From Achromobacter seleniivolatilans (GTDB lineage Bacteria > Pseudomonadota > Gammaproteobacteria > Burkholderiales > Burkholderiaceae_B), in the NCBI RefSeq assembly GCF_030864005.1, contig NZ_CP132976.1, positions 682,001 to 746,000 of the forward strand: 64,000 nucleotides of DNA, written 5' to 3'. The position numbers were made by a program, and so were the translations under genes. Positions 45,071-55,218 of the stretch are shown in pieces. Below the pieces are notes generated by a model. It had not been told where the DNA came from and did no database searches. It was given only the letters and a program-made list of their open reading frames with translations. Every line of letters begins with the position of its first letter. The first letter of the stretch is position 1.

Positions 45071-45128
45071 TTCCGGCAGCCCATTGCGGGCATTTTTTTT
45101 TGCCTTTCGATTATCGGGCAGCCGGGAT

Positions 45129-45157
45129 CTTGAATTTTCGGCTATTGTTCCCATAAC
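45129..45157 (+). promoter_or_regulatory. Sigma-32 (heat-shock) promoter of lon
   Basis: CTTGAA (45129-45134), 15-base spacer, CCCATAAC (45150-45157). This fits the sigma-32 consensus CTTGAAA with CCCCAT-type minus-10, about 85 bases before the lon ATG. The clpX terminator just upstream isolates it, so lon is likely heat-induced by itself. Confidence 0.72.
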
Positions 45158-45237
45158 AGACGTAACTGACGCGGATTGCTTGGGGTATACCCGAGCCTCC
45201 TGTCCCCGATACGTTGAGTCATACCGAGGAACCTCCT

Positions 45238-47688
45238 ATGTCTGCCAGCCAGACCCTGCCTTCCGACCCGATCGACCTGCCCCTGCTCCCACTTCGCGAT
45301 GTCGTGGTGTTTCCGCACATGGTCATCCCGCTGTTCGTCGGCCGACCGCGCTCAATTCGCGCGCTCGAGGTTGCGATGGAAGCGGGTAAGAGCATCATGC
45401 TCGTGGCCCAAAAGTCCGCGGGCAAAGATGACCCTACGCCCGAAGACGTGTACGAAATCGGATGCGTTGCCGGCATTTTGCAAATGCTCAAGTTGCCCGA
45501 TGGCACCGTCAAGGTGCTGGTTGAAGGCACCCAGCGCGCCCGCATCAACAGCATCGAAGATGCCGATTCGCACTTCACCTGCCAGGTGGCGCCGATCGAA
45601 CCGGACGCCATGCAAGGTTCCGAAACCGAGGCTCTGCGCCGCGCGATCGTTGCCCAGTTTGAGCAGTACGTGAAGCTCAACAAAAAGATTCCCCCGGAGA
45701 TCCTGACCTCGCTGGCCGGCATCGATGATGCAGGACGCCTGGCTGACACGATCGCCGCGCATCTTCCGCTGAAGCTCGAGCAGAAGCAAAAGATGCTGGA
45801 GATCGTCGGTACTTCCGAGCGCCTTGAAGGCTTGCTTACGCAGCTTGAAACCGAAATCGACATTCTTCAGGTCGAGAAGCGGATTCGCGGCCGCGTGAAG
45901 AAGCAGATGGAAAAGAGCCAGCGCGACTACTACTTGAATGAGCAGGTCAAAGCCATTCAGAAGGAGTTGGGCGAGGGCGAAGAAGGCGCGGACATCGAAG
46001 AGCTTGAAAAGAAGATCATCGCTGCCCACATGCCGAAAGAGGCGCGTAAGAAGGCCGATGCCGAGCTGAAGAAGCTCAAGCTCATGTCGCCCATGTCGGC
46101 TGAAGCCACCGTGGTGCGCAACTATATCGATACGCTCATCAATCTCCCCTGGAGAAAGAAGAGCAAGATCAACAACTCCATCAGCAACGCGGAAACGGTG
46201 CTGGATAACGACCACTATGGTCTGGAGAAGGTCAAAGAACGTATTCTTGAATATCTTGCCGTTCAACAACGCGTGGACAAGATCAAGGCGCCGATTCTGT
46301 GCCTGGTAGGCCCTCCGGGCGTCGGTAAGACTTCGCTTGGGCAGTCTATCGCCAAGGCAACGAACCGCAAGTTCGTTCGCATGGCGCTGGGCGGCGTGCG
46401 CGACGAAGCCGAAATTCGCGGCCATCGTCGTACGTACATTGGCTCGATGCCGGGCAAGATTGTTCAGAACATGTCGAAGGTTGGCGTTCGCAATCCGTTG
46501 TTCCTGCTTGATGAAATTGACAAGCTGGGCATGGACTTCCGTGGCGACCCGTCGTCGGCATTGCTCGAAGTGCTGGACCCGGAACAAAACCATACGTTCC
46601 AGGACCACTATATCGAGGTCGATTTTGACCTGTCGGACGTCATGTTCGTCGCGACCAGCAACACGCTGAATATTCCGCCGGCCCTGCTGGACCGTATGGA
46701 AGTGATCCGCCTGTCCGGTTATACGGAAGAGGAAAAGATCCATATCGCCCGCGACCATCTGCTGCCCAAGCTGATGAAAAACAACGGCGTTAAGGATAGC
46801 GAACTGACCGTGGACGACAGCGCGCTGCGCGACATCGTGCGCTACTACACCCGCGAAGCTGGTGTCCGTGCGCTTGAGCGCGAAGTGGGCAAGATCTGCC
46901 GCAAGGTGATCAAACAGCTGCTGACCCAGACGGATCGTGCGAAGGCCGAGGGCAAGACCCTTGAGGCCAAGGCGGTTAATGTCACGGGCGACAACCTGAG
47001 CGATTTCCTGGGCGTGCGCCGCTACGCCTTCGGTATGGCCGAAAAGGAAAACCAGATTGGCCAAGTCACTGGTCTGGCCTGGACGGAAGTCGGTGGCGAC
47101 CTGCTGACGATTGAAGTCGCGGACATGCCGGGTAAGGGCGTCATCCAACGCACGGGTTCGCTTGGCGACGTGATGAAGGAATCGGTCGAAGCTGCTCGTA
47201 CCGTGGTGCGTTCGCGGGCTCGCCGTCTGGGCTTTGCCGACAGCGTGTTCGAGAAGCACGACATGCACGTGCACGTGCCGGAAGGTGCGACGCCCAAGGA
47301 CGGTCCGTCTGCGGGTATCGCGATCACGACGGCCATGGTGTCGGCCTTGTCACGCATCCCTGTGCGCGCCAATGTCGCTATGACCGGCGAAATTACGTTG
47401 CGCGGCGAAGTGTTGCCAATCGGCGGCTTGAAGGAAAAACTGCTGGCAGCCCATCGTGGCGGCATCAAGACGGTCTTGATCCCGGAAGAAAACGTCAAGG
47501 ATTTGGCGGAGATCCCGGATAACGTCAAGAACCACCTTGAGATCGTTCCGGTGCGTTGGATCGACAAGGTTCTGGAGCTGGCCTTGGAGCGTCTGCCTGA
47601 GCCCTTGGCTGAGGAAGAAGCCGTCAAGGAACCTCTGGTTGCCAAACCAGCTGAGCCTGGTTCGACCGATCCGGTGTTGAAGCACTGA
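45238..47688 (+). CDS. lon: ATP-dependent protease Lon
   Basis: 816 residues from the ATG at 45238 (GAGGA six to ten bases upstream; an in-frame ATA 8 codons earlier is not a start). Domains: N-terminal substrate domain ([20 protein letters not shown]), helical middle with coiled coil, AAA+ module (Walker [14 protein letters not shown], Walker [10 protein letters not shown]), and the serine-lysine peptidase ([20 protein letters not shown] with the catalytic Ser, [20 protein letters not shown] with the catalytic Lys). Degrades misfolded and regulatory proteins. Confidence 0.98.
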   Translation: MSASQTLPSDPIDLPLLPLRDVVVFPHMVIPLFVGRPRSIRALEVAMEAGKSIMLVAQKSAGKDDPTPEDVYEIGCVAGILQMLKLPDGTVKVLVEGTQRARINSIEDADSHFTCQVAPIEPDAMQGSETEALRRAIVAQFEQYVKLNKKIPPEILTSLAGIDDAGRLADTIAAHLPLKLEQKQKMLEIVGTSERLEGLLTQLETEIDILQVEKRIRGRVKKQMEKSQRDYYLNEQVKAIQKELGEGEEGADIEELEKKIIAAHMPKEARKKADAELKKLKLMSPMSAEATVVRNYIDTLINLPWRKKSKINNSISNAETVLDNDHYGLEKVKERILEYLAVQQRVDKIKAPILCLVGPPGVGKTSLGQSIAKATNRKFVRMALGGVRDEAEIRGHRRTYIGSMPGKIVQNMSKVGVRNPLFLLDEIDKLGMDFRGDPSSALLEVLDPEQNHTFQDHYIEVDFDLSDVMFVATSNTLNIPPALLDRMEVIRLSGYTEEEKIHIARDHLLPKLMKNNGVKDSELTVDDSALRDIVRYYTREAGVRALEREVGKICRKVIKQLLTQTDRAKAEGKTLEAKAVNVTGDNLSDFLGVRRYAFGMAEKENQIGQVTGLAWTEVGGDLLTIEVADMPGKGVIQRTGSLGDVMKESVEAARTVVRSRARRLGFADSVFEKHDMHVHVPEGATPKDGPSAGIAITTAMVSALSRIPVRANVAMTGEITLRGEVLPIGGLKEKLLAAHRGGIKTVLIPEENVKDLAEIPDNVKNHLEIVPVRWIDKVLELALERLPEPLAEEEAVKEPLVAKPAEPGSTDPVLKH

Positions 47689-47730
47689 TCCCCACCCCAA
47701 GGGCGCCTTCGTAAAGGGGCGCTCTAATAC

Positions 47731-47762
47731 AAAACCCCGCTCATTGGCGGGGTTTTGTTTTT
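47731..47762 (+). terminator. Rho-independent terminator after lon
   Basis: AAAACCCCGC-TCATTG-GCGGGGTTTTGTTTTT: strong hairpin with a T-rich tail, about 45 bases past the lon stop. Confidence 0.93.
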
Positions 47763-47839
47763 GGGTCTTGCTGTGGAGGGCAGGCAGGAAAATAAGCGAA
47801 TGCTTGGTGCCGTTAATTCCCTGGCCCGGCCCACACGCA

Positions 47840-48487
47840 CTAATGCAGCGCGTGTGTGCGGATCAGGCCGACAGCGATGCCTTCAAGCGCGAACTCCTGA
47901 TCAGCTTCGACGATGATCGTTTGGAAGTCGGGGTTTTCGGGCAGGAGCTCGATATGGCCGTTGGTGCGCTGGAGTCGCTTGACTGTGACGTCGTCGCCCA
48001 AGCGGGCCACAACGATTTGGCCATTGCGGGCTTCAGACGCTTTTTTAACCGCAAGCAGATCGCCTTCCAGGATGCCAGCGTCGCGCATGCTCATGCCGCG
48101 CACCTTTAGCAGGTAGTCGGGCGCTTGAGCAAACAGGTGCGGGTCGACGCCCACCTCGCGTTCGACGTGCTCGGCAGCAAGAATGGGGCTGCCTGCAGCC
48201 ACACGGCCAACCAGCGGCAGCAGCAGTTGCGCCAGCGAGGGCACAAAAGAGGCTTGCGATGCGGCGGGCGAGGAGTCTTTCAGGCGGATACCGCGTGACG
48301 CGCCTGCGGTCAGCTCAATGGCGCCTTTACGGGCTAAAGCCTTGAGGTGATCTTCTGCTGCATTGGGGGAACGAAAACCGAGGGCTTGGGCGATTTCGGC
48401 ACGCGTCGGCGGAAAGCCGGTGCGCGTGACGGTCTGCCTGATGAGGTCCAGGATTTGTTGTTGGCGATCAGTGAGTTTGCTGGCCAT
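47840..48487 (-). CDS. lexA: LexA repressor
   Basis: SOS repressor and self-cleaving serine peptidase, 215 residues. N-terminal winged helix: [40 protein letters not shown]. The cleavage site is A98-G99 (GRVAAGSP), with catalytic S133 (GMSMRDAG) and K170 (VTVKRL). RecA filaments trigger cleavage after DNA damage. Its own promoter region holds a perfect LexA box. Convergent to lon, divergent from nothing nearby on the other side except the aminotransferase that is transcribed the same way upstream. Confidence 0.98.
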   Translation of the reverse strand: MASKLTDRQQQILDLIRQTVTRTGFPPTRAEIAQALGFRSPNAAEDHLKALARKGAIELTAGASRGIRLKDSSPAASQASFVPSLAQLLLPLVGRVAAGSPILAAEHVEREVGVDPHLFAQAPDYLLKVRGMSMRDAGILEGDLLAVKKASEARNGQIVVARLGDDVTVKRLQRTNGHIELLPENPDFQTIIVEADQEFALEGIAVGLIRTHALH

Positions 48488-48508
48488 GGCGATTCCGGGG
48501 TGAGCGGA

Positions 48509-48524
48509 CTGTACATATATACAG
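48509..48524 (-). promoter_or_regulatory. LexA (SOS) box upstream of lexA
   Basis: CTGTACATATATACAG matches the consensus CTGT-N8-ACAG exactly and lies 22-37 bases before the lexA start. Allows autorepression. Confidence 0.95.
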
Positions 48525-48582
48525 CGTCATTCTGGGGGACGCAGCATAAAAAAGCAAGCCAGGGGAAGGGCAGCAAAGCAAA

Positions 48583-48602
48583 ACGGAGCCCTTGGGCTCC
48601 GT
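48583..48602 (-). terminator. Terminator after the aromatic aminotransferase gene
   Basis: ACGGAGCC-CTTG-GGCTCCGT, followed on the minus strand by TTTGC. Lies 57 bases past the aminotransferase stop and before the lexA promoter. Confidence 0.8.
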
Positions 48603-48658
48603 TCTATAGCAGCAAGCAGCGCCCCGCAAAGGGCCGGCTAGCAAAGCGCGTTAGCGCT

Positions 48659-49858
48659 TTACAGCACTGCTGCGATACCGGCGGCAACCTTGTCGATGTT
48701 GCCGCTGTTCAGTGCAGCCACGCAGATGCGGCCGCTGGACACGGCATAGACGCCGTGTTCTTCACGCAGGCGATCCACTTGCGCGGAGGTCAGGCCCGAG
48801 TACGAGAACATGCCGCGCTGTTCCAGCACGAAGCTGAAGTCCTGCTTGCCGCCGTGTTCCTTGATCTTCTCGACCAGTTGCTTGCGCATCAGGCGAATAC
48901 GATCGCGCATGCCGGCCAGCTCTTCTTCCCACATGGCAAACAGCTCAGGGGTGTTCAGAACGGTCGACACAACCGTGCCGCCATGGGTGGGCGGGTTGGA
49001 GTAGTTGGTGCGGATGACGCGCTTCAACTGGCTCAGCACGCGAGTGGCTTCTTCCTTGTTGCCAGCCACTACCGTCAGGGCGCCAACGCGCTCGCCGTAC
49101 AGCGAGAACGACTTGGAGAACGACGAGCTGATGAACATGGTCATGTCCAGGTCGGCGAACATGCGCACGACCGAAGCATCTTCCGTCAGGCCTTCACCAA
49201 AGCCCTGATAGGCGATGTCGAGGAACGGGACCAGGTTGTTTTCTTTCACGACTGCGGCGATCTGCTTCCACTGATCGTCAGTAGGGTCCACGCCGGTCGG
49301 GTTGTGGCAGCAAGCGTGCAGCACGACGACGGTCTTGGCCGGCGCGGCCTTAAGATCCGCCAGCATGGCGTCAAAATTCAAGCCGCGGGTGGTCGCGTCG
49401 TAGTACGAGTACGTGCCAACTTCAAAACCGGCGCGTTCAAACAGTGCGCGGTGGTTTTCCCAGCTGGGGTTGCTGATCAGCACCTTGGAGGTGGGCAGCA
49501 ACTGGCGCAGGAAATCGGCGCCGATCTTCAGTGCGCCCGTGCCGCCCAGTGCTTGGGTGGTCAGCACACGGCCGGCGGCAGCCAGCGCGGAATCCTTGCC
49601 CAGCAGCAGCGCTTGCGCACCCTGGTTGTAGCCGGCGATGCCTTCAATCGGCAGATAGCCGCGCGCAGCGGCAGCTTCAATACGGGCGGTTTCAGCCTTG
49701 CGTACTGCGGCCAGCAGCGGGATACGTCCCTGGTCGTCGTAGTACACGCCCACGCCCAGGTTTACTTTACCCGGACGCGTATCCGCGTTGTATTGTTCGT
49801 TCAGACCAAGAATGGGGTCGCGCGGCGCGAGTTCGACGGAATCGAAAAGGGTGCTCAT
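48659..49858 (-). CDS. Aromatic/aspartate amino acid aminotransferase (TyrB/AspC type)
   Basis: 399 residues, fold-type I PLP aminotransferase of the aspartate/aromatic class. Recognisable parts are RDPILGLNEQYNADTRPGKV, LHACCHNPTGVDPTDDQWKQ and the PLP-lysine stretch SSSFSKSFSLYGERVGALTV, in which the Lys of SSFSKSF is the Schiff-base residue. It would interconvert tyrosine, phenylalanine or aspartate with their keto acids. The start is at MSTLFDSVELAP (ATG at 49858); the longer frame reaching 50062 overlaps uvrB. Divergent from uvrB. Confidence 0.92.
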   Translation of the reverse strand: MSTLFDSVELAPRDPILGLNEQYNADTRPGKVNLGVGVYYDDQGRIPLLAAVRKAETARIEAAAARGYLPIEGIAGYNQGAQALLLGKDSALAAAGRVLTTQALGGTGALKIGADFLRQLLPTSKVLISNPSWENHRALFERAGFEVGTYSYYDATTRGLNFDAMLADLKAAPAKTVVVLHACCHNPTGVDPTDDQWKQIAAVVKENNLVPFLDIAYQGFGEGLTEDASVVRMFADLDMTMFISSSFSKSFSLYGERVGALTVVAGNKEEATRVLSQLKRVIRTNYSNPPTHGGTVVSTVLNTPELFAMWEEELAGMRDRIRLMRKQLVEKIKEHGGKQDFSFVLEQRGMFSYSGLTSAQVDRLREEHGVYAVSSGRICVAALNSGNIDKVAAGIAAVL

Positions 49859-49891
49859 GGGACTCTGATGAGGATGGGTGGACGCAGTACG

Positions 49892-49920
49892 GTGTGCTGT
49901 GGATAATGGGGGGTTTACCC
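49892..49920 (+). promoter_or_regulatory. Candidate uvrB promoter without a LexA box
   Basis: Within the 76-base gap between the two divergent genes a TGGACG (minus-35-like) is followed after 17 bases by GATAAT. No CTGT-N8-ACAG site occurs in the gap, in contrast to the perfect one at lexA. Position within the gap is approximate. Confidence 0.4.
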
Positions 49921-49934
49921 TGGAACAGTCTAGC

Positions 49935-52070
49935 ATGCCTAAGAGTTCAATAGACCCGAGTGGTGCAATGGACAAGAGTGCGGACGCGGCTGCCGTTGCC
50001 CCTGTTGTGGAAGCCCCCATTTCGGGGGGAGGGGCCGGTCCCGTTGCGGGGCCAGGGTTCATCGATTATCCCAACAGCCCGTTTCACCTTTATCAGCCCT
50101 ATCCGCCCGCCGGCGATCAGCCCGCAGCTATAGAAGCATTGACGCAAGGGGTTGAGGACGGCCTGATGTTTCAGACCCTGCTGGGGGTGACTGGCTCGGG
50201 CAAGACCTACACGATGGCGAACGTGATTGCCCAGATGGGCCGTCCCGCGCTGGTTCTGGCCCCTAATAAGACTCTGGCCGCGCAGCTCTACGCGGAGATG
50301 CGGGAGTTCTTTCCGAAGAACGCTGTCGAATACTTCGTCTCTTACTACGATTACTACCAGCCCGAGGCCTATGTGCCGACGCGCGATCTGTTCATTGAGA
50401 AAGACTCGTCCATCAATGAACACATCGAGCAGATGCGGCTCTCGGCCACCAAGAGCCTGCTGGAACGCCGTGACACGATCATTGTGGGCACAGTGTCGTG
50501 CATCTACGGTATCGGCAACCCCGGCGATTACCACGCGATGGTCCTGATTTTGCGCAGCGGTGATCAGATATCCCGCCGCGAGATTCTGGCGCGTCTGGTT
50601 GCCATGCAATACACGCGTAACGACGCCGAGTTCACCCGCGGCGTATTCCGCGTGCGCGGCGAAACCATTGATATCTTCCCTGCGGAAAGCGCCGAGTTGG
50701 CGTTGCGGCTGACCCTGTTTGATGACGAGATCGAAAGCCTGGAGCTTTTTGATCCCTTGACCGGCCGTATCCGCCAAAAGCTGCCGCGCTTCACGGTGTA
50801 CCCCGGGTCGCACTATGTGACGCCGCGCGATACGGTGCTGCGCGCTATCGAAACAATCAAGGAAGAGCTGCGTGACCGCGTCAAGCGCTATATCGACGAC
50901 GGCCATCTGGTCGAGGCGCAGCGCCTGGAGCAGCGCACCCGTTTCGATCTGGAAATGCTGCAAGAGCTGGGCTTCTGTAAGGGTATCGAAAACTACTCGC
51001 GGCATCTTTCCGGTGCCGCGCCTGGTGATCCGCCGCCCACGCTGATTGACTACCTGCCGTCCGATGCTCTGATGTTCATCGACGAAAGCCACGTGACGAT
51101 CGGGCAGTTAAGCGGCATGTACCGCGGCGACCGCTCGCGCAAGGAAACATTGGTGCAGTACGGCTTCCGCCTGCCGTCCGCGCTGGATAACCGCCCGCTC
51201 AAGCTCGAGGAGTTCGAGACCCGGATGCGCCAATGCGTCTTCGTGTCGGCGACCCCTGCGGCTTACGAGAAAGAGCACACCGATAATGTGGTGGAGCAGG
51301 TGGTGCGGCCGACGGGTCTGGTCGACCCCTTGGTCGAAGTGCTGCCTGCCCGCACGCAGGTGGATGACTTGCTGGGCCAGATCAAGGCGCGTACTGCGCT
51401 AAGCGAACGGGTGCTTGTCACCACGCTGACCAAGCGCATGGCGGAAGACCTGACCGACTTCCTGAGCGAGCATGGGATAAAGGTGCGCTACCTGCACTCT
51501 GATATCGACACCGTCGAGCGCGTGGAAATCCTGCGCGACTTGCGCCTGGGTATGTTCGATGTGCTGGTAGGGATCAACCTGCTGCGAGAAGGGTTGGACA
51601 TTCCCGAGGTGTCGCTTGTGGCGATTCTGGATGCAGACAAAGAAGGCTTCCTGCGATCGGAACGCAGCTTGATTCAGACTATTGGGCGCGCGGCGCGCAA
51701 TTTGAACGGCCACGCCATTCTGTATGCGGATCGCATTACGGATTCCATGCAGCGTGCCATGGAAGAAACCAGCCGGCGTCGAGCCAAGCAACTGCAATTC
51801 AATATCGACAATGGCATTACGGCCCGTGGCGTGCATAAGGCTGTGCGGGAATTGATCGATGGCATTGTGGCGCCGGTGCAGCACGATGCGCTGGAAGCGG
51901 CTGTTCCCGCCGAGTTCCTGAAGGACGAAAAGGCGCTGGCGCGCGAGCTCAAGCGCTTGGAAAAACTGATGATGGACCACGCCCGAAACCTGGAATTCGA
52001 GCAGGCAGCGGCCGCCCGGGATGCCTTGACAGCATTGAAGCAGCGGGTGCTTTTGGGCGGGGCGGTGTGA
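49935..52070 (+). CDS. uvrB: Excinuclease ABC subunit B
   Basis: Damage-verification helicase of nucleotide excision repair, 711 residues from the ATG at 49935 (start uncertain; MDKSADA at 49968 is an alternative). A proline- and glycine-rich N-terminal tail (about 1-45) precedes the standard protein. Walker [18 protein letters not shown], the beta-hairpin [20 protein letters not shown] that probes DNA, Walker [16 protein letters not shown], helicase motifs [16 protein letters not shown] and [12 protein letters not shown], and the C-terminal UVR motif ([20 protein letters not shown]) which binds UvrC are all present. Confidence 0.98.
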   Translation: MPKSSIDPSGAMDKSADAAAVAPVVEAPISGGGAGPVAGPGFIDYPNSPFHLYQPYPPAGDQPAAIEALTQGVEDGLMFQTLLGVTGSGKTYTMANVIAQMGRPALVLAPNKTLAAQLYAEMREFFPKNAVEYFVSYYDYYQPEAYVPTRDLFIEKDSSINEHIEQMRLSATKSLLERRDTIIVGTVSCIYGIGNPGDYHAMVLILRSGDQISRREILARLVAMQYTRNDAEFTRGVFRVRGETIDIFPAESAELALRLTLFDDEIESLELFDPLTGRIRQKLPRFTVYPGSHYVTPRDTVLRAIETIKEELRDRVKRYIDDGHLVEAQRLEQRTRFDLEMLQELGFCKGIENYSRHLSGAAPGDPPPTLIDYLPSDALMFIDESHVTIGQLSGMYRGDRSRKETLVQYGFRLPSALDNRPLKLEEFETRMRQCVFVSATPAAYEKEHTDNVVEQVVRPTGLVDPLVEVLPARTQVDDLLGQIKARTALSERVLVTTLTKRMAEDLTDFLSEHGIKVRYLHSDIDTVERVEILRDLRLGMFDVLVGINLLREGLDIPEVSLVAILDADKEGFLRSERSLIQTIGRAARNLNGHAILYADRITDSMQRAMEETSRRRAKQLQFNIDNGITARGVHKAVRELIDGIVAPVQHDALEAAVPAEFLKDEKALARELKRLEKLMMDHARNLEFEQAAAARDALTALKQRVLLGGAV

Positions 52071-52317
52071 TTTCAGGGCTACATTCGGCTGGGCTTATTT
52101 GCTTACGTAAAGCTGAATTCAACAAAAAGCGGCCCAGTCGATTTGCTGTCTCTTAATCTTCAGAAAAGTACGGTTGCCAGCTTCACCCATAGTCGCTAAT
52201 TGTTCTGCAACTAATTGATTATTAAGGAATAAGTTGCAGAGAAAATTTCCGCCTGCCCAATCTGGCAACCGCAAAAAAAGCTTGCCTTATCTCGGGTTTT
52301 CCCGCACACTTACTCCC
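52071..52317. other. Intergenic gap uvrB to phosphatase gene
   Basis: About 250 bases, AT-richer than the flanks, no gene seen. Contains AACTAATTGATTATTAAGGA, which may be part of a promoter for the phosphatase gene, but I cannot name a clear minus-35/minus-10 pair or a regulator site. Confidence 0.4.
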
Positions 52318-52809
52318 ATGATGACCAAGGTACTTTTCGTTTGCATGGGCAATATCTGTCGCTCGCCGAGCGCAGAGGGCGTGTTTCGCCATTTGGTGAA
52401 TGACGCGGGTTTGGGCGACTCTGTTCGCATCGACTCCGCCGGCACGCACGCGTTTCATATCGGCGAGGCGCCTGATGCCCGGGCGCAGGCTGCGGCGCGT
52501 AAGCGCGGCTACGAGATCACGCACTGCGAGGCGCGTCAGGTCACGGCTGAAGATTTCCGCGACTTTGACCTTATCCTCGCCATGGATTGGGATAACCTGT
52601 CTGCGATGCAGCAGCAGTGCCCCAAGATTTATCAGCACAAGCTGATGCTGTTGATGCGTTTTGCCAATGAGTTCGAAGAGGCCACTGTGCCCGATCCGTA
52701 CTATGGCGGCGCTGACGGCTTCGGCAAGGTGCTCGATTATCTGGAAGACGCCTGTCAGGGTGTTCTTGAACTAGTCCGTAAGCGCGCGACCCAGTACCAG
52801 GCGGCATGA
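52318..52809 (+). CDS. Low-molecular-weight protein tyrosine phosphatase
   Basis: 163 residues, start ATG-ATG at 52318/52321. The P-loop VCMGNICRSPSAEG matches the CX5R(S/T) motif of the LMW-PTP fold (VLFVCMGNICRSPSAEGVFR). The general-acid aspartate is in the VPDPYYGG loop (VPDPYYGGADGFGKVLDYLE). In bacteria these enzymes dephosphorylate tyrosine kinases of exopolysaccharide export (Wzb type) or other proteins; no kinase gene is adjacent. Upstream frame to 52234 lacks a ribosome site. Followed by a strong terminator. Confidence 0.94.
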   Translation: MMTKVLFVCMGNICRSPSAEGVFRHLVNDAGLGDSVRIDSAGTHAFHIGEAPDARAQAAARKRGYEITHCEARQVTAEDFRDFDLILAMDWDNLSAMQQQCPKIYQHKLMLLMRFANEFEEATVPDPYYGGADGFGKVLDYLEDACQGVLELVRKRATQYQAA

Positions 52810-52861
52810 CCGCTGGTCCCGTAGAGCCGCCTGTAGTGCGGCTTCCGGGGTACTTGGCAGT

Positions 52862-52890
52862 AAAAAAACCGCGCAACAGCGCGGTTTTTT
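52862..52890 (+). terminator. Rho-independent terminator before the isc operon
   Basis: AAAAAAACCGCGC-AACA-GCGCGGTTTTTT, 50 bases past the phosphatase stop. It insulates the isc promoter. Confidence 0.95.
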
Positions 52891-52928
52891 CTGGTCAGTA
52901 GCCATACCAAATTAGTCGGGAATAGGCT

Positions 52929-52953
52929 ATACTTGACCCAATTACTCGGGTAT
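52929..52953 (+). promoter_or_regulatory. IscR type-1 site in the isc promoter
   Basis: Left part ATACTTGAC (52929-52937) and right part ACTCGGGTAT (52944-52953) around an AT-rich centre. This fits the E. coli type-1 pattern (ATA..TGAC ... A.TC..GTAT). It overlaps a minus-10-like TATACT (52928-52933), so [2Fe-2S]-IscR would repress the operon. A second, weaker right-half site AGTCGGGAAT lies at 52914-52923. Confidence 0.75.
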
Positions 52954-53002
52954 TGGTCGCTGGATTCGCTGGCGGCCATTGCCGATTCACAGGGAACCCA
53001 CC

Positions 53003-53545
53003 ATGCGGCTAACTACCAAAGGGCGTTTCGCCGTGACTGCCATGATCGATCTGGCTATGCGGCAGCATAGCGGCCCGGTCACTCTTGCGGCCATCAGCCA
53101 GCGTCAGAATATTTCGCTTTCTTATCTTGAACAGTTGTTCGGGAAACTGCGTCGCCACGAACTCGTGGACAGCGTACGCGGTCCGGGCGGCGGTTACTCG
53201 CTTGCGCGTCTTGCACGCAACGTGACCGTGGCCGACATTATCTTTGCGGTCGATGAGCCGTTGGACGCCACCAGCTGTGGCGGAAAGCGGGACTGTACGA
53301 GCGGCAACGACGGCAAGCCGGGCAAGTGCATGACGCACGAGCTCTGGGCCACGTTGAATCGCAAGATGGTCGATTACCTGGATTCGGTGTCCCTGCAAGA
53401 TCTGGTTGATCAGCAGCGCGTGCGCCAATTGCAGGAAGCCAACAATCAAGCGCAGGCTTGCTCGGTGCGTGTGAACAGGGTAGGGGGCGCTACGACTGCC
53501 GCCAATGCCCCGACCACGACCGTCGCTGCCAATGCCACCGTATAA
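53003..53545 (+). CDS. iscR: Fe-S cluster regulator IscR
   Basis: Rrf2-family repressor that binds a [2Fe-2S] cluster, 180 residues. Winged helix TKGRFAVTAMIDLAMRQHSG with ISLSYLEQLFGKLRRHELVD; recognition region VRGPGGGYSLAR. Ligands C92, C98 and C109 with H112: in E. coli they are C92, C98, C104 and H107, so five extra residues lie between the second and third cysteine (TSGNDGKPGK). Start is ATG at 53003; an 8-codon upstream extension has no ribosome site. C-terminal tail rich in Ala and Thr. First gene of the isc operon. Confidence 0.97.
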   Translation: MRLTTKGRFAVTAMIDLAMRQHSGPVTLAAISQRQNISLSYLEQLFGKLRRHELVDSVRGPGGGYSLARLARNVTVADIIFAVDEPLDATSCGGKRDCTSGNDGKPGKCMTHELWATLNRKMVDYLDSVSLQDLVDQQRVRQLQEANNQAQACSVRVNRVGGATTAANAPTTTVAANATV

Positions 53546-53566
53546 GAAGCATCAGGAGTTGTACAA

Positions 53567-54778
53567 ATGACCACCCGCCCGATTTATCTGGACTATTCGG
53601 CCACGACCCCCGTCGACCCCCGCGTCGTGGACAAGATGGTGCCTTGGCTGTACGAGAACTTTGGCAATCCGGCATCGCGTAGCCACGCGTTTGGCTGGGA
53701 GTCCGAAGACGCCGTCGAACGCGCCCGCGAAGAAGTCGCCAAGCTGGTCAATGCAGACCCGCGCGAAATCGTCTGGACGTCCGGCGCTACGGAATCCAAC
53801 AACCTGGCTATCAAGGGCGCCGCGAATTTCTACGCGGAACGCGGCAAGCACATCATTACGGTCAAGACCGAGCACAAAGCCGTGCTGGACACCTGTCGTG
53901 AGCTGGAACGTCAAGGCTTCGAAGTCACGTACCTGAACGTGAAAGACGATGGCCTGATCGACCTGGACACCTTCAAGGCTGCGTTGCGCCCCGATACCGT
54001 GCTGGTGTCGGTGATGATGGTGAACAACGAAATTGGCGTTATTCAGGACATCGAAGCCCTGGGCGAGATCTGCCGCGAAAAGGGCATTATTTTCCACGTG
54101 GACGCCGCGCAGGCAACTGGCAAGGTGGAAATCGATCTGCAAAAGCTGAAGGTCGACCTGATGTCGTTCTCGGCGCACAAAACTTACGGCCCCAAGGGCA
54201 TCGGCGCGCTTTATGTGCGCCGCAAGCCGCGTATCCGCATCGAAGCGCAAATGCACGGTGGCGGCCATGAGCGCGGTTTCCGCTCCGGCACGCTTGCCAC
54301 GCACCAGATCGTTGGCATGGGCGAGGCTTTCCGCCTGGCTCGCGAAGAAATGGGCACCGAGAACGAGCGTATCCGCATGCTGCGCGACCGTCTCTGGAAT
54401 GGCCTGTCGCAGATCGAAGAGGTCTACCTGAACGGCGATATGGACCAGCGCGTTCCGCACAACCTGAATGTCAGCTTCAATTATGTCGAAGGCGAGTCCC
54501 TGATCATGGCGATCAAGGAACTGGCCGTGTCGAGCGGTTCGGCCTGCACGTCAGCCAGCCTGGAGCCGTCCTATGTGTTGCGCGCCCTGGGCCGCAACGA
54601 CGAGTTGGCACACAGTTCGATCCGTTTCACGCTGGGCCGCTTCACGACCGAAAAGGAAGTGGATTACGCCATTGAGCTGTTGAAGAGCCGGGTTGGCAAG
54701 CTGCGCGATATGTCGCCGCTGTGGGAAATGGCCAAGGAAGGCATCGACTTGAACACCGTGCAGTGGGCTGCGCACTAA
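53567..54778 (+). CDS. iscS: Cysteine desulfurase IscS
   Basis: PLP enzyme that takes sulfur from cysteine and passes it as persulfide to IscU and other acceptors. 403 residues, starting [23 protein letters not shown] lysine K205 in [14 protein letters not shown]; active cysteine C327 in [16 protein letters not shown], on the flexible loop. H103/H104-type histidine in TEHKAVLD stacks on PLP. Ends QWAAH, keeping the C-terminal segment used by IscU. Starts 21 bases after iscR. Confidence 0.98.
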   Translation: MTTRPIYLDYSATTPVDPRVVDKMVPWLYENFGNPASRSHAFGWESEDAVERAREEVAKLVNADPREIVWTSGATESNNLAIKGAANFYAERGKHIITVKTEHKAVLDTCRELERQGFEVTYLNVKDDGLIDLDTFKAALRPDTVLVSVMMVNNEIGVIQDIEALGEICREKGIIFHVDAAQATGKVEIDLQKLKVDLMSFSAHKTYGPKGIGALYVRRKPRIRIEAQMHGGGHERGFRSGTLATHQIVGMGEAFRLAREEMGTENERIRMLRDRLWNGLSQIEEVYLNGDMDQRVPHNLNVSFNYVEGESLIMAIKELAVSSGSACTSASLEPSYVLRALGRNDELAHSSIRFTLGRFTTEKEVDYAIELLKSRVGKLRDMSPLWEMAKEGIDLNTVQWAAH

Positions 54779-54811
54779 GCGCCCGCGCCAAGAAATACGT
54801 GGAGAAAAAAC

Positions 54812-55216
54812 ATGTCTTACAGCACTAAAGTACTGGATCACTACGAAAACCCGCGCAACGTCGGTTCGTTCGACAAGTCGGACGAGTCGGTCGGTACCGG
54901 CATGGTCGGCGCGCCGGCCTGTGGCGACGTGATGAAGCTGCAAATCAAGGTCAATGAGTCGGGCGTGATTGAAGACGCACGGTTCAAGACCTACGGCTGC
55001 GGCTCGGCCATCGCCTCCAGCTCGCTCGTGACCGAATGGGTCAAGGGCAAGACGCTGGACGAAGCGATGAACATCCGCAATACGCAGATCGCTGAAGAAC
55101 TGGCCCTGCCGCCTGTGAAGGTTCACTGTTCGATCCTGGCCGAAGACGCGATCAAGGCCGCGGTGCAGAACTACAAAGAAAAGCATTCGGTTCCGGCCGA
55201 AGCTGTGGCGGGCTGA
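54812..55216 (+). CDS. iscU: Iron-sulfur cluster scaffold IscU
   Basis: 134 residues. Cluster ligands C37 ([11 protein letters not shown]), C63 ([11 protein letters not shown]) and C106 ([11 protein letters not shown]), with D39 and H105 all at the usual positions. LPPVKVHC contains the HscA recognition motif LPPVK. The GGAGAAAAAAC before the ATG is a strong ribosome site. Assembles [2Fe-2S] clusters with sulfur from IscS and passes them on with HscB/HscA. Confidence 0.98.
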   Translation: MSYSTKVLDHYENPRNVGSFDKSDESVGTGMVGAPACGDVMKLQIKVNESGVIEDARFKTYGCGSAIASSSLVTEWVKGKTLDEAMNIRNTQIAEELALPPVKVHCSILAEDAIKAAVQNYKEKHSVPAEAVAG

Positions 55217-55218
55217 TC

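Noticed and set aside
45352..47274. 640-codon minus frame opposite lon
   Set aside because: Antisense shadow of lon; high His/Val/Leu content without motifs.
49859..49934. Possible LexA box before uvrB
   Set aside because: A CTGT and an ACAG are present but at the wrong spacing, so the CTGT-N8-ACAG pattern is not met.
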